A stretch of 64,000 nt of DNA from Salvia splendens (taxonomy: Eukaryota; Streptophyta; Magnoliopsida; Lamiales; Lamiaceae): positions 1,964,257 to 2,028,256 of the forward strand of contig NC_056040.1 of the NCBI RefSeq assembly GCF_004379255.2, read 5' to 3'. The number at the start of each line of letters is the position of its first letter. Positions within the stretch are counted from its first letter, which is position 1. Below the pieces are notes generated by a model, which ran no database searches, had not been told where the DNA came from, and saw nothing but the letters and a program-made list of their open reading frames with translations. Shown here in pieces: positions 48,401-61,389 of the stretch. Position numbers and translations under genes: made by a program.

Positions 48401-51400
48401 GGGGAGACATAGAAGATTGACCCACTGTGTAACATTATGGTATAGTAGCATCAATGATGAACTCCTTGCATAATTTATGGCCTTGTTTTTCAGCATCATT
48501 ATACGAATGCCTCCTATAAGTTCGCATGCTGGTATATGTTTTTTTGGCATACTCTGTGCAGTAGATTCTTTCTTTTGTAGTTGGAATGGTATGGCTGCAT
48601 ATTTGAGTGTATTGCTGAATCTAACCTCTTTTTATATTCATCTTTTCTAAGCACGGCCATTGTGAGCTAGATTGCGTGCTCCTGTTTGGTTGATAGATAT
48701 AAAACAGAGGATATTGCTGAATCTCGTATCTTTTAATGTTTCCAGCATTATGAGCTAGATTGCATGCACATGTTTAGTTGCTAGATAAAAAATTATAGTT
48801 CTCTTCTAACTGTTTGTCTTCTTTTGCAAGCTCTAGATTCCAAAAATGAAAGCTTATGTGAGTGATCCAGACGACCTAAAGCAAGATCCATTATATCAAG
48901 AGACTTGGGATGACATGGTTATTAATGTAAGCTTGTTTGTCTTTCTTTCTAAATTGATGCATTTCATTCATAACCGTTATAGACTGGAATTTTTTTTGGG
49001 ACGTGCCAAGTCAAAATTTTCTCGACTTACATAGCCACATCACTATAAGGAAGATAATGTTGGTTAACAGTGATACAGCTCCTTTAGTTGTACTTTGCAT
49101 ATGTTGTCTGCTCTTGATGCCGTAGATTGTGGTTTTATATAGTTTCATATTGCATTGTGGATAGGGATATAATCTTTGTCTGTTGTCTGCTCTTGATGCT
49201 GTAGATTGTGATTTTATATAGTTTCATATTGCATTGTGGATAGGGATATAATCTTTGTCTGTGGAAACAGTTTGTTGCGGAGTCGTTGGATGTGATTCGG
49301 GATCCTGATTGGGCAATATCTCTGGGGAACTCTTTTGCTAAACAATATGAACTTTATTCATCTGAGGATGAGCATTCTGCTCTGCTTCACAGGTAAGATG
49401 CATTAGTTCTCCCTTTTCCTTATGTCTCAGGAAGAGGTACTGTATCTTCTACTTAAATTATCTGCAGTCTCAAAATCCACCATAACCTGAATCAAGAGAC
49501 TGAAAGTCTTCCAACAACTCCTTTTCCTGACGCATTGGTTTCATTGATTTTTGTGTAGCAAGTATTTATCTTGTGTCCCCTAGATATATCTTGATAATTG
49601 ATGCTTTCAACATAACAATTTCAGGAAAGGAACTCTAGTGTGTGTATGATTCTTTGTCTTCTTGACGACTAGCTGGTTTATGTATACTTTTTACTTCTAA
49701 TTTTTGTCCTGTTGATTCTACTCTTTTTTGCTACTTTATCTATTTGCATTGGCTTGTGCTGGTACTGAAATATAGATGTGCTTACTTCCAGGATCATATT
49801 GTTTTCTCTATATATGTAGATTGGCATGCATAAAAGTTGTTACTGTGCCTTAGAATTGTAACCATTTTAAGAGACTAAGATTGGAGAAAGTAAATAAATG
49901 TTATAATCTCAGATAATTATCTAATGAACTTCATGAGTATTGTTGAGCTTGCAATAATTTTAACCAAAGCAAAGGGAATCTAAGGTATGACTGTACTATG
50001 CCCTTATGTCCTAATCTATATGAAGCTACATGCTTAAATATTTTCGCATGCATGATCTGCCTCTTATCCAGATGGAGAGCTGAAATAAATAAATTGTTTT
50101 TTTCCTAGTGCAGATGCTTAGGTATTTTGCTTCAGAAAGTTCATGACAGATCCTATGTCCATGATAAGATTGACTTGATGTACACACAAGCTAACATTGC
50201 TTTGCCAGTGAATAGGCTTGGTTTAGCCAAGGCCATGGGACTGGTAATCACTACTTAACATGCATGCATCAATTCAATTCATTGAAGAAGATTTCTAGTA
50301 ATAATGCTAAATAAATGATGCTTTGGCTGCCCTCTTTACACAAAGGTTGCTGCATCACACTTGGACACTGTTCTGGATAAGCTAAAAGACATTCTCGATA
50401 ATGTTGGTGATAGTTACCTTAAAAGGTAAATGACGATAGCTTATGAGTTGATTTGAATCCTACAGGTCTTCTTGTCCTCAAATTTTTATGGATCTGATTC
50501 ACATACATGTATGCGGATCATGTTTTCACTTTTGATGTAAGAATCACGGGTTTAGTTATCAACCACATGGGATGGCTTTGAAGTACAAAAATCATGTATG
50601 AGTGTTGGAGGATTGATGTTAAAGAGTCAAGATATAGTGTTGAATGATTCGATTTTAAGAGTCATGATGTAAAGAAAGATGTTGCCAAATCTCGTTATAT
50701 CTTACATTTAGTTATATATAGAGCATGGTGCATCTGGGTACTTAGAATATATCTAGATTTATTTGTAGTTTCAGTTTAGTATGATAACAAATGCATGTAA
50801 ACAACCGTCATGCATCAATGCTCTCACTGTATCTTGCTACATATGACAACCACCATTGCAGGATTCTATCATTCTTTTCTGATGGAGCTAAAATGGAAGA
50901 ATCAGATGACATTCATGCCGCTTTGGCTCTTATGTATGGTTATGCTGCTAAGTATGCTCCATCTACAGTCATTGAGGCCAGAATAGATGCACTTGTGGTA
51001 CAGTGGAACCATTGCTTTATTATGTTATTGATTTACTATGTCTTCCTAGTAGAGAAATCTATTTGTGAATCTTCATCTATGTGTGTGTTTCTCTTTAGCA
51101 TAAGAGCATAGCATAACATAACTTCACATAATTAATTTGACTCAGCAACTGCTCAAAACACTTGGATTGAAAATGTATCTGGTAGAACTTACTGACATTT
51201 GGAAGCCTGTGCTAATCAATGCATGCATATTAACTGGATTTAACCAGTTTTTTAAATAAATTGTCTTATTGCTGTAGGTGTCACTCTAATCTAAATGAGG
51301 AGACGAAGCTTAATTAAAAGGGATAAACTCCATCGATTCTGCAAATACGCACAACTTTTTAATTCTTCAAAATGATACCGACATTCCACATAGTATCAAA

Positions 51401-54400
51401 ACTTTCGTTTATATATAATATCACCAAGATGATAAACTCAATAAATTAAATTGAATATTAATAAAAGCTCAAAGATAATATGACAGTTGATGCAGTTACA
51501 TAACCATCAGAAACAGTTATGCAGTTTCTTAGCATGTTGTCTTGATGGGATGGGAATTGTTCCCCAGTCTATTGGGTTTTGGCTTCTACCATCTGCTTTA
51601 TGAGTTTATTTAGATATATTATCTTTGATATATTTTTCTGCTTATGACAGGGGACCAATATGCTTTCACGTCTTCTTAATGTTCGCCATCCTACAGCAAA
51701 GCAGGCAGTTATCACAGCTATTGATTTGCTAGGTTTGTAATTTAATTTTACTGTTGTTCGCCATCCTACAGCAAAGCAGGCAGTTATCACAGCTATTGAT
51801 TTGCTAGGTTTGTAATTTAATTTTACTGTTGTATGGAATGTGCATATCTCGTCCATCATGATGGCATCTTTATTTTATAACTTCTATTTCCAAGTGTTGT
51901 TTGCAATGTGCCCATCTCGTCCATCATGAAATGGTTTGGTTTCAAAATATAAAATTTCACATGATTGCAAATTGTATATAATCTTTTGCAGTGTTAATGG
52001 AGAAATCAAAACAATTAAAGAGGATCAGAGGCTGATCTTAAGTCTTTTTGAATCTGTATAACTGAAGAAGGTTATGAGAAATATTAATCTATTCCCCTAT
52101 GTTGCTGGAAATAGTGAATACTTATCGGCAAGCTGTGGTTATGTAATGATATACATGTTGTCATAACATGTTGTGTGGGCATAATTATGCATCTTCTGTA
52201 TTGCTATGCCTACTGTAAATTTATAATTCATGAGGTACCTTATTTTTGGTTGATTTATTTCATACATTCATAATGATCATATTATTTTGACAATGCAGGT
52301 CAGGCTGTTATCGGCGCTGCTGAAAATGGTACATCATTCCCACTGAAAAGGAGAGATGTGCTTCTTGATTACATATTAACTTTGATGGGCCGAGATGATG
52401 AAGATGGAATTTCTGATTCTAACCTGGACTTATTGAACACTCAGGTTTATTGTTGGGAGTCTTGATCTGTCTTTAGTATTTGATGCAGTATTTTCCTGAA
52501 CCTGCCGGCTTAGAACCTCCGACCTTATCAATGCATAATATCCCCAATTTCTGATGTGTATTATACTTGGAAATTTCTCCTTGGAATATGTCATTGCTTG
52601 CAACCTGGAAATAGTACAGAGCTAAATTTTCTTGATAGTTAGAAAAGCTTAACAGTAAAGGACTTCCGGCTAGACAATGCGTACTTCTATTAGAGGAAAT
52701 AACCATTCCTGTAAATTAGCCCTAGAAATAGGTGCCACAATATTATTCTGTAACTGGATGCGCACTCGCTCACTAAAGTAGCAAGATAGAAGGGTTGGGT
52801 GATGGCTTTGTCAATAATGACTGAATGTTCTCGTCTTTTGTAGAACATGTCTTTTCTTGCTATCTATGTCATTTCCCCTATTATCGTTGGTTCATCTGTG
52901 CTAAAATGACTAGATATGCATGCACGAAAGCTACTTGTCTTCCCCCAGTCTTTTTTACTGTACATCTCTCAGCTTGTGTTTTTCGTTTGTGATTATCTTC
53001 CTTGCCAGCATTTCCTTTCTGTTGTTCCTGAACCTGGACTCTTCTATACAGTGTCTTGCTTTGAGTGCTTGCACAACTTTGGTTTCTGTAGAGCCAAAAT
53101 TAACAACTGAAACAAGGAACCATGTTCTGAAGGTGGAAGATGCAACTATGCAATTTTTCTTGCAACTATGTGGTTATGGTGCTGAGTATTTTACATTCTT
53201 GACAGGCCACTCTGGGATTTTTTGGTTTACCAGATGATCCCCCTGATGTTATTAATGGTCTCATACACAACCTTACTACACTTCTCTGTGCGATTTTAGT
53301 TACGAGGTACTTCCTTCAATAATTGCCCGGTCTATATTTTTGGTTTTGCTTGGTTATTTGAAAATTACTTTAGAGATATTTATGTATGTTTGACACAGAT
53401 TCGTTGAAGGCCTTGCTTCCACTGTAAAGGAGATATTTCTAGAACAATGTACTTTGAGAATTAGTTTAATGCTTCTAGTATATATAATATAGTCTGATCT
53501 GTTTTTAATCACATGCCTTGTGAAGAAACTATTTTCTTCTTCATATCTCCTTATTCTTTAGATAGATTAGTGGGGATTTTGTTCAATTTTTCTTGGTAAG
53601 GCTGGAAGTATATCCAGTAGATTCTTTTCCTTCCTAGATAAATAGGGGCAGCAGCCTTCGAGGATTTGTCAGAAATTGTTGTTCCAGTTAATGTAAATAT
53701 TGAGTAAGATATAAGCATTTCTTCATCAGGTCATATGGATGCAGCTGAGTGTCTGGTTTATTACTATTATTTTGATTAGTCATATCGCATCGGCAAACAT
53801 CTGACGTGTTCTCACTATTCACTATGGTTGTTGGTATAGCACTTTGTTCTTGAATACAGTCATCTGCTGTTTTAACTTGCTTTTTTCTCATTAGCGGGGA
53901 GGATGGAAGAAGTCGAGCAGAACAGTTACTGCATATATTGAGACAGATTGATCCATATGTTTCTTCCTCTGTGGAATATAAGAGAAAGAGAGGCTGTCTT
54001 GCGGCATATGAGATGATTCAGAAGTTCCGGACTATATGTGTTAGTGGTTACTGTGCACTTGGTTGCCAAGGAAGTTGCACCCATAACAAACGAATTGACC
54101 GTGTTATGAATAATAATTTTTCTAATTTACCAAGTTAGTTTATCTCTGTCTCTGCTTTTCACCGCTCATCTGTGATTTCAAGCTTAAGATATTTTGGCTT
54201 TTATATTTCAGGTGCATTTGTATCTCCGAGTCGTGATGCATTGTGTTTAGGGGAGAGAATCATGGTATATCTGTCACGCTGTGCAGATACAAACCCTGAA
54301 GTTAGAAAAAGCTCTGTGCAGGTCAGTAATTAGTGATACCTTACCTGTTCCTACTTTATTCAAGAACCAGATTACATGGTCTATGCTGTTATCTCTTTAT

Positions 54401-57400
54401 ATCTGCTGATCTATTCTGATTCTGTATATTTTGATCATGTTCTCTATCTGCAGATTCTTGATTTATTTTTCAGTATATCCCTTTCATTACCGAGGTCTAC
54501 AAACTCTAGCATTGGTCTTGATATTGAATTGTGTTATGGAGCTTTATCAGCACTTGAGGACGTGATCTCTATTTTGAGAAGTGTAAGTCAAATATAACAT
54601 TTTCTTTGATACTTTACTTTATATACTTTCTTAACGGAAAAGCAGAAAGGCAGGATGGGTTCCTTGCTATAAATTTCTGCTTCCAATTCACGAGCAGTCT
54701 TCCTCACTACTAATTTTGCATATAAGGACGCATCACTTGATCCATCAGAGGTGTTCAACAGGGTCGTGTCATCTGTGTGTATATTATTTACTAAGGACGA
54801 GGTAATAATTTAATTTTCCTGATCTTATGTGTATGCATTAACTTCTTAGATAGTTAGAAGGCTTCTAAAGAGAGCACTCAATTTTTGTATAGCTTGTGGC
54901 TGCCCTATATTGCAGCTCATCAGCTATATGTGACAAGGTCAGACAGTCTGCCGAAGGTGCGATTCAAGCTGTGATTGAGTTTATCACTAAGAGGGGTAGG
55001 GAGCTGAACGACACTGATATCTCAAGGTGGAAAGAGACAATTGTGACTGAAGCATATTTTGATTATGAAATAAATTAGTAATTTTTTTGACTTATTAGAT
55101 CCTTATGCATGTGTCATCAGGACGGCGCAATCCTTGCTTTCTGCTACGAACCATGTAATAGAGAAGTATCTTCGCCAAGAAACACTTAATGCTGTATCCT
55201 CTTTAGTTCTTCATTTATTTTTCTTTTACCTGGTCATGGTGGTGAAAAATCTTTTTGCTGTTGATATTCGTGATTATTTATCGCTTATTTTATTGGCTCA
55301 TGAAAGCTGTAAATGCTTTGAATCAAAATGATTAAAACTGGTCCTGTGAGTAATTTCCTTAGACTGTCGAAAGATATCTTCTCTTGCTGAGAATACAACC
55401 TCAAGAATTGTTTTTGATGAAGTGTTGGCTGCTGCTGAGAAAGATATAGCCACAAAAGATGTATCTAGATTACGCGGGGGCTGGCCAGTACAGGATGTAT
55501 TTCATGTAAATTCCTACTTTACAGCCTATATACATCTAATTACCATTCCTTTTTATGTGTTTGAAATCTTCATCAATGCTGCTGTGTACTTTTGCCTAAA
55601 GCCTGCAAACTTGTGATGCATATAATACACACATACACAGACACACACATAGAGATCTATTTTACTTCAGTACTTCTTTTCATTATTTTCCAACATTGTT
55701 TTATATATTGAATGACATTCTTTTAACTACTTTTGAGTTGATCTTATATGTATTGAATGGCATTCTTTTCATTTTCATGTACTTTTTGTTACTTATTTTA
55801 AGAGGAAACGTCTTCTAGAAAGGTAACTCGACCATTCTGTTGAAATACACAGCAATAAATGTCAAAGAAATGAACAACTGTGTCTGGCTTTTCTTAATTC
55901 TTATCCATTTTTTAGGTTTGCTGCAATATTTTCTCATAGAACTAACTGCGAGGGCACCTTATGTGCCAGTTGTCCTGTTGTGCTGTAATAGCCATTACAG
56001 AGACGGTTATAACTGATTTTCCTTTATTTCTTGAAATTATTAGGCATTTTCCCAGCACACAGTTCTTACATATTCATTCCTGGAGCATATAATCTCTATC
56101 CTGAATGAGAGACCTATATTTCGAGGCGATGCGGTTAAGGGGGAGAATTCCAACAATGTTGGTGAAAGTAGTTTAGAAGATAATGTGCTGCATGCTGCTG
56201 TGGTAGCTCTTATTGCCTTCTTCAGGTATATCTTTAATCGAGTGATTATGATTCTCCATCAATGTCTATGATTGTCAATGGTTTATTCTTGTATATGCAG
56301 AGGTGGTGGGAGAGTTGGAAAAAAGTCTGTGGAGCAAAGCTATGGTGCGGTCTTTGCAACTCTTGTGCTTCACTTAGGAATTTGTCATAGTTTATCTAAT
56401 TCTGGCCAGCAGGAACCACTGCGGTAATACTAGCATATTTTTCTAAATTTACACTAGAAGTACCAAAGTAATTGATGCTGTTGAATTCTTTTGTTTAATC
56501 TTTTAAATACGACTTTCAGGGCTCTACTGGTTGCATTTAATGCATTTTGCGAATGTGTTGGTGATCTGGAGATGGGGAAGGTATTTTAGCTGCTAGTTAG
56601 TGTAAGTTTCACAACTGTTTTGAGTTTGAGAGGCATTAAAAAGAAAATCATATGCAGATTCTGGCTAGGGATAGGGAACAAAATGAAGAGGAGACATGGA
56701 TTGGTCTAATCGGGGACCTGGCTTGTTGTATTTCTATAAAAAGGCCAAAAGAGGTAGTTATTGCCACCTAACTCTTAATTGCAGGGTGATATTTGAATCA
56801 CACAGAAGGCATACTTGTAAAATCGCCTATAGAAGCTGAGGGAATATCTGAATTCTGTAAATAAATTCTCATCTAAAAAGTGAATATATTATGCTGCACA
56901 TTTGGTTAAGTTGGGTGATGACTGGTCCTAATAGTTCTGGAGTATTTGTTGCTCCGAGTTTCTTATAAATGCCATGGCATTATTGAATTGCTTCATGAGC
57001 CTCCATAAGAGTTCTAGGACCATGCAGCCATATCAATATCAAGTAACTAGAAATGAAATTTCTTTATATTACTGTCTTGGGTCAAATATCATTGCAATTT
57101 TCTGCAAAACAGTAGTAGCAAGTTAAATAAAGCTGGAAAGTGACTGAGATATTTTTGTACAAAATGTGTTCGCATGTTACTAATTTTTTTTCCATGGGAC
57201 AATAAATTTTAATAGACTACAGTTCAAAGGAAAAGAATCTTGGGGGTTCAGTTGTTGAAGCATATTAGAAAGATCAAAGATAGTACTATAATAGATTGGA
57301 TAGCAAGTTCAATCAAGCTGGAAATAGCAGCATCTTAGAAAGATATAATAGTTTGAATAGCATTTTGAACTCCTTCCTGTTGTCTGGATCTGTTCTTGTT

Positions 57401-57667
57401 ATTCCTATAGCTTTGTGAAGTTTATGTACCTCAAAAGTTTCAGTTCCTTCTTTGTGAGGTTACAAATAACTCATACAGTTTAATTGATGATTCCCATTTG
57501 CTTCTTTATTTTATGACTTCTTATTGTCACTAATTTATCATGACTCAGGTCCCTATAATTTCTATGATTCTTTGTCAATCACTGGATCGACCCTCAAGGT
57601 ATCTGAGGGAAGCTGCAGCTGCTGCACTGTCAGAGTTTGTCAGGTTCAGGTATATTCAGAATCCCTG

Positions 57668-57704
<37 letters not shown>

Positions 57705-60700
57705 AGAGATGTCAGACTTTGTTATAGGTCTCTATTTTCTGATTATCAGTTTGGTAGTAAGATTGGTGTCTTTTGCACTCTCATTTGTATTGTTGGTTAT
57801 AACTTATAAGAGATGTTTGTGCATACAAGTTATATGGAACTGATCAATGGTGAAATATGTTATTTTAATGTTAAAGCTTGTGCACCTGACAAATTTATTG
57901 GTAGTATACTTTTTTTTCCCTCTGGGAGTCTTGGTTGGTGTGCCCTGTTTATGGCTTGGCAATGACAAGCTTCATAGCTCTGCTAGCAATATTCTCTCAA
58001 ATTATATTGATCTAGACTCTGAAATCTTATGCAATTGCTGTTTTTTGAGAAAATTTTCCTTGTCTCACTTTCAGGTATTAGGAAATAAATCTAAATTTAG
58101 TTATACTTTTTCTTGAGAGCACAACTAAGATAAGTTGCCTTCAGGAAACCTCAGAGGATAGATGACAGCTAAATCCTTCACCAATATCCCTAGTATTTTG
58201 TGAACTGAGATTTTCTTATTTCAACACTGCTGTTCGAAGTTTGTCATGCAATGGAAATAACCTATTGTACTCGTGTTCAAAGCAGTCCTGTCTCATTTCC
58301 TTTCTTTTATTTTGAAAAATAGATATTATATGTTCTTCCTAGCCTCGTTATTGCTAAGGTTCAAATGTTTTTCTATTTTTTGCCTCTGGTTTTAGAGCTA
58401 AATTATGTGTTTTGGGTAGTAACTATTTCTTGCTCTCAAATATTAATGTCTCCTGCTGACGTTTATCATTCTGCAGTGAGAGTTTTGGTCCTTTGTTGGA
58501 GCAGCTGGTTGAAGGATTGACTCGACATGTTTCTGATGATTCTCCAAATGCTAGGCGACTTTGTCTAAGAGGACTTGTACAGGTAGTTTATTATAATAAT
58601 AACAATATTAGGGAAACTTGAAAGTAGTTTCCGAATTTATAGTGCTTCCACTTTAACAGATTCACAATTCTAAGTCCCCCATCTTAAGAATCAACTATAA
58701 TACTCTTCCTTAGTTCGCCCACTTTTTTCAACAACCTTTGTCTCACGAAGTATGAAGATTTTCAGCCTGTACCTCTGGATCTAAAAAGACTACATCCTTC
58801 ATTCAACCATTGGAAACTAGAAGTTTGACAAATTATAACTATTGCTGTTATCTGTGCATTTATACTCGTTGTCTTCTCTTGATCTTAAGCTCAACTGTTG
58901 CTTAAGGAGTTCGTTTTGGGTGGGAATGTTTGAGAAAATGAAAAAGTCAGTTGTGAAAGACATTCACACGGCTTACTCCACCCCGCCCCTCTCTTCTTTT
59001 CTTTTACTGATTGTGATGGGTTATCCCACGAGATTATTAAGCAAGATAAAGCAGAGAAGGGGAAACTTCAGGTCACTGAAATAAGCAATTGGTGAAGCTA
59101 ATGATAGCAGCAGATACGTTTTTGTAGTTATAGAACAGTGTGGATGGAGGCGGGGTATGATTGGGTGGGTGCTTGTAAATGGTCTATTGTTGTGAGATGC
59201 ATGTTGCTATATGGACATTATTGAGAATGTTGGTGACTTTTATAATTTGTCTTCGGGAATTTTTTATGCGCATCTCTTGCCCTGCATTCCGTGCAGATGC
59301 CACCAGTCCGTGTTATCGATTATACCATTCAGATTCTCAGTGTTATTGTTGCTTTACTTGATGACCCGGATGAATCAGTTCAGCTAACTGCTGTCTCATG
59401 CCTGCAAAAGGTGATTTATCTCACATTGCACTGCGTTAACAAATCCTTACCACTATTAAAAATCTTACTTGTTCTGCTACTGCTGACCTTTTTAGGTCCT
59501 TGGATCTGCTTCCACGGAAGCTGTTGAACCCATTTTGTTTAATCTTTCAGTTAGGCTACGTAATCTTCAAGTAAGTTTATCAATACTCCTGCATCGTTGC
59601 TTTCTGAGTTAGGCTACTCAATCTTCAAGTAAGCTTAACAAGTCATTTTTGCAATAGGTATGCATGAATGCAAAGATTCGAGCTAATGCATTTGCAGCCT
59701 TTGGGGCAATAAGCACATATGATTTTGGGCCACAACGTGATGCTTTCCGTGAGCAGGTATGTTGATTCGCTTTTCCTGATATTAGGAAAAATTGATTTTT
59801 CACCAAAGCTAACAATTCAACAATACACATTATTATTAGGTTCTTGCTGCCTTCCCGCGCTTGGTCTTGCATCTGCATGATGACGATCTTGGCGTGCGAC
59901 GAGCTTGCCGGGTACAGAATTCTTCAGAGAAGCCTATTTTCAGTGCCTTCAACAAGATATGCACTTTTACATATGTTTCTAATGATTGTTGATTTTTGAT
60001 ATACTTTACGGTCTTTCAGAACACGTTCAAGCGCATTGCTCAGTTGATGGAGCTTGATAGTATGGTTGCTCTTGCCAACACACATAGGTTTAGCTCTGAT
60101 CATAGGTATGTATAAGATTCCAACCTAAGCTGTAATTGATCACTTTCTTGTGAACTCACCTTTATCCTTTTGTTCTACAAATTCTTCCTCAGAGGTGACT
60201 ATGAAGACTTTCTTCGAGATATCGCAAAGCTTTTTACTCAACATATGTCATCCAGGATCGATACCTACATGGCATCACTAATACAGGTCTGCATTCGTTT
60301 CATCTATTTCAGCAATCGCTATATATATCCTGTTTCTGAGTTGGTCGGGTTGTATATGTGCAGGCTTTTGAGGCACCTTGGCCGGTAATTCAAGCAAATG
60401 CCATTTATTTGTGTAGCAGTATCGTTGCTTTCTCAAGTGTTCAGCATATCTCCACCCTTTACTTAAGTCAGGTATATTCATCCACTGCAACACACTACAT
60501 TCTTCGGTTAGTCCCACAAATTTTTGAAGTCACATAACCTAAGCTCGTCTTTCTTTAAGGTTTTCGGCATGTTGATTGCGAAGATAAATAGATCGACAGA
60601 CACGATTGTGAGAGCAACAGGCTCTTTGGCCCTCGGTTTGCTACTGAAGTCGACCAATTCCTCTTGGAAATCCACTCGTCTGGATTCACCAGACTCACTC

Positions 60701-60739
60701 CTTGTGGGACGCGAAGCGGAATCTTCTTGGAGGTCATGA
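39444..60739 (+). CDS. SGR6: SHOOT GRAVITROPISM 6 (SGR6), giant HEAT-repeat protein
   Basis: I trace 51 exons totalling 5,190 nt (1,729 aa), all in frame: 39444-39483, 39599-39689, 39810-39864, 39966-40097, 41479-41550, 42008-42098, 42193-42288, 42833-42911, 43004-43067, 43161-43264, 43480-43588, 43967-44056, 44614-44691, 44887-44954, 45034-45133, 45208-45381, 45944-46033, 46147-46212, 46337-46435, 46513-46587, 47948-48007, 48837-48926, 49271-49392, 50114-50243, 50346-50425, 50862-50997, 51651-51732, 52299-52444, 53052-53132, 53206-53306, 53895-54133, 54212-54321, 54454-54582, 54727-54801, 54893-55026, 55121-55193, 55374-55505, 56044-56225, 56301-56423, 56520-56580, 56658-56753, 57549-57649, 58477-58582, 59297-59410, 59496-59570, 59658-59756, 59840-59911, 60020-60105, 60193-60286, 60364-60471, 60560-60739. 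The N-terminus [20 protein letters not shown] and blocks such as [20 protein letters not shown] match plant SGR6, related to animal MROH1. Amphipathic helix repeats run throughout. Arabidopsis SGR6 acts at the endodermal vacuole membrane in shoot gravitropism. Confidence 0.93.
48100..48500. repeat. diverged tandem repeat in SGR6 intron 21
   Basis: Two blocks about 195 bp apart share GTGGTAATTGAATGTG/GGGGTAATTAATTGTG, then GATTGAyCCACTGTGTA and ATTTTGGCCTTGTTT-like segments. This is an old duplication within an intron. Confidence 0.65.
49103..49260. repeat. 79-bp tandem duplication just before SGR6 exon 23
   Basis: The unit starting GTTGTCTGCTCTTGATGC occurs at 49103-49181 and 49182-49260 with only two or so base changes. 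The second copy ends 10 bp before the exon 23 acceptor, so the unit includes the usual branch-point zone. Confidence 0.9.
51681..51830. repeat. perfect 75-bp tandem duplication across an SGR6 exon-intron border
   Basis: The two units (51681-51755 and 51756-51830) look identical. The first contains the last 52 bases of exon 27, its GTTTGT donor and the start of the intron; the second puts a second copy of the exon end and donor into intron 27. Confidence 0.92.
57668..57715. repeat. (CT)n(GT)n microsatellite in SGR6 intron 42
   Basis: A compound dinucleotide run near the 5' end of the intron, followed by GAGAGAG. Confidence 0.9.
59550..59637. repeat. duplicated exon 45 end with splice donor
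   Basis: The 30-bp word GTTAGGCTACgtAATCTTCA plus AGTAAGtTTA occurs at 59550-59579 (end of exon 45 and its GTAAGT donor) and again, nearly identical, at 59608-59637 inside the intron. Confidence 0.85.
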
Positions 60740-61389
60740 AGCACAGATGCAAGAGAACTGCAGATATGATTGTATAGATGCCAAGTGATTTGATTCATTT
60801 GTGTATATGCCTGTATTGTGTGTGTGTGTGTGTGTGTGTAACGTTTTGATGTATAGTAGTTGGGACTTGGGTAAATATTTTCTTGCAGCTTAGCAATTAT
60901 GTTATGTGCACTAGTATTTCGAATATAGCCCGAATTTTGGGGAAAAAAAATAAAATCAGGCTATACTAACTTTTTTCAAAAGTTCACTCTTTACAAGTAG
61001 CTGTGTTTCAATAGTTGGCTGAATTGAGTGCACTTAAAAAAATTTCTTGTATTCATGTATATTTTACGTGACGGCCATTACTATAATAAAAATTTTACTG
61101 ATTCCCTTATGATCTGAAGTTGGACCCCTCAATTAATTATAAGCTTAACAATCCAACAAATTAATAATGTAAGTAAGTAATCAACCTTTTAAGCAAAAAA
61201 AGAAGGGAAAATGGAGACTTGATACATCAAAATGGTAACTTTGTCATTTGTGTTGTATTTCATTTTTCTTGTTGCATATGCAGAATTTGGAGATACAATA
61301 TGGCTACATTGTATGACTATATATGTGGTATTCATTTCATGTGCCCTTATCAAATACTACCAATACAGATAAAATCGTTATGTGTTTAA
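60740..61389. other. convergent 3' region between SGR6 and the pectinesterase
   Basis: SGR6 3' UTR with a (GT)n run at about 60819-60838, then AT-rich spacer. No gene seen. Confidence 0.55.

Noticed and set aside
52916..53237. Plus-strand open frames ahead of SGR6 exon 29
   Set aside because: Only the part from 53052 to 53132 is exon; the rest is intron read-through.
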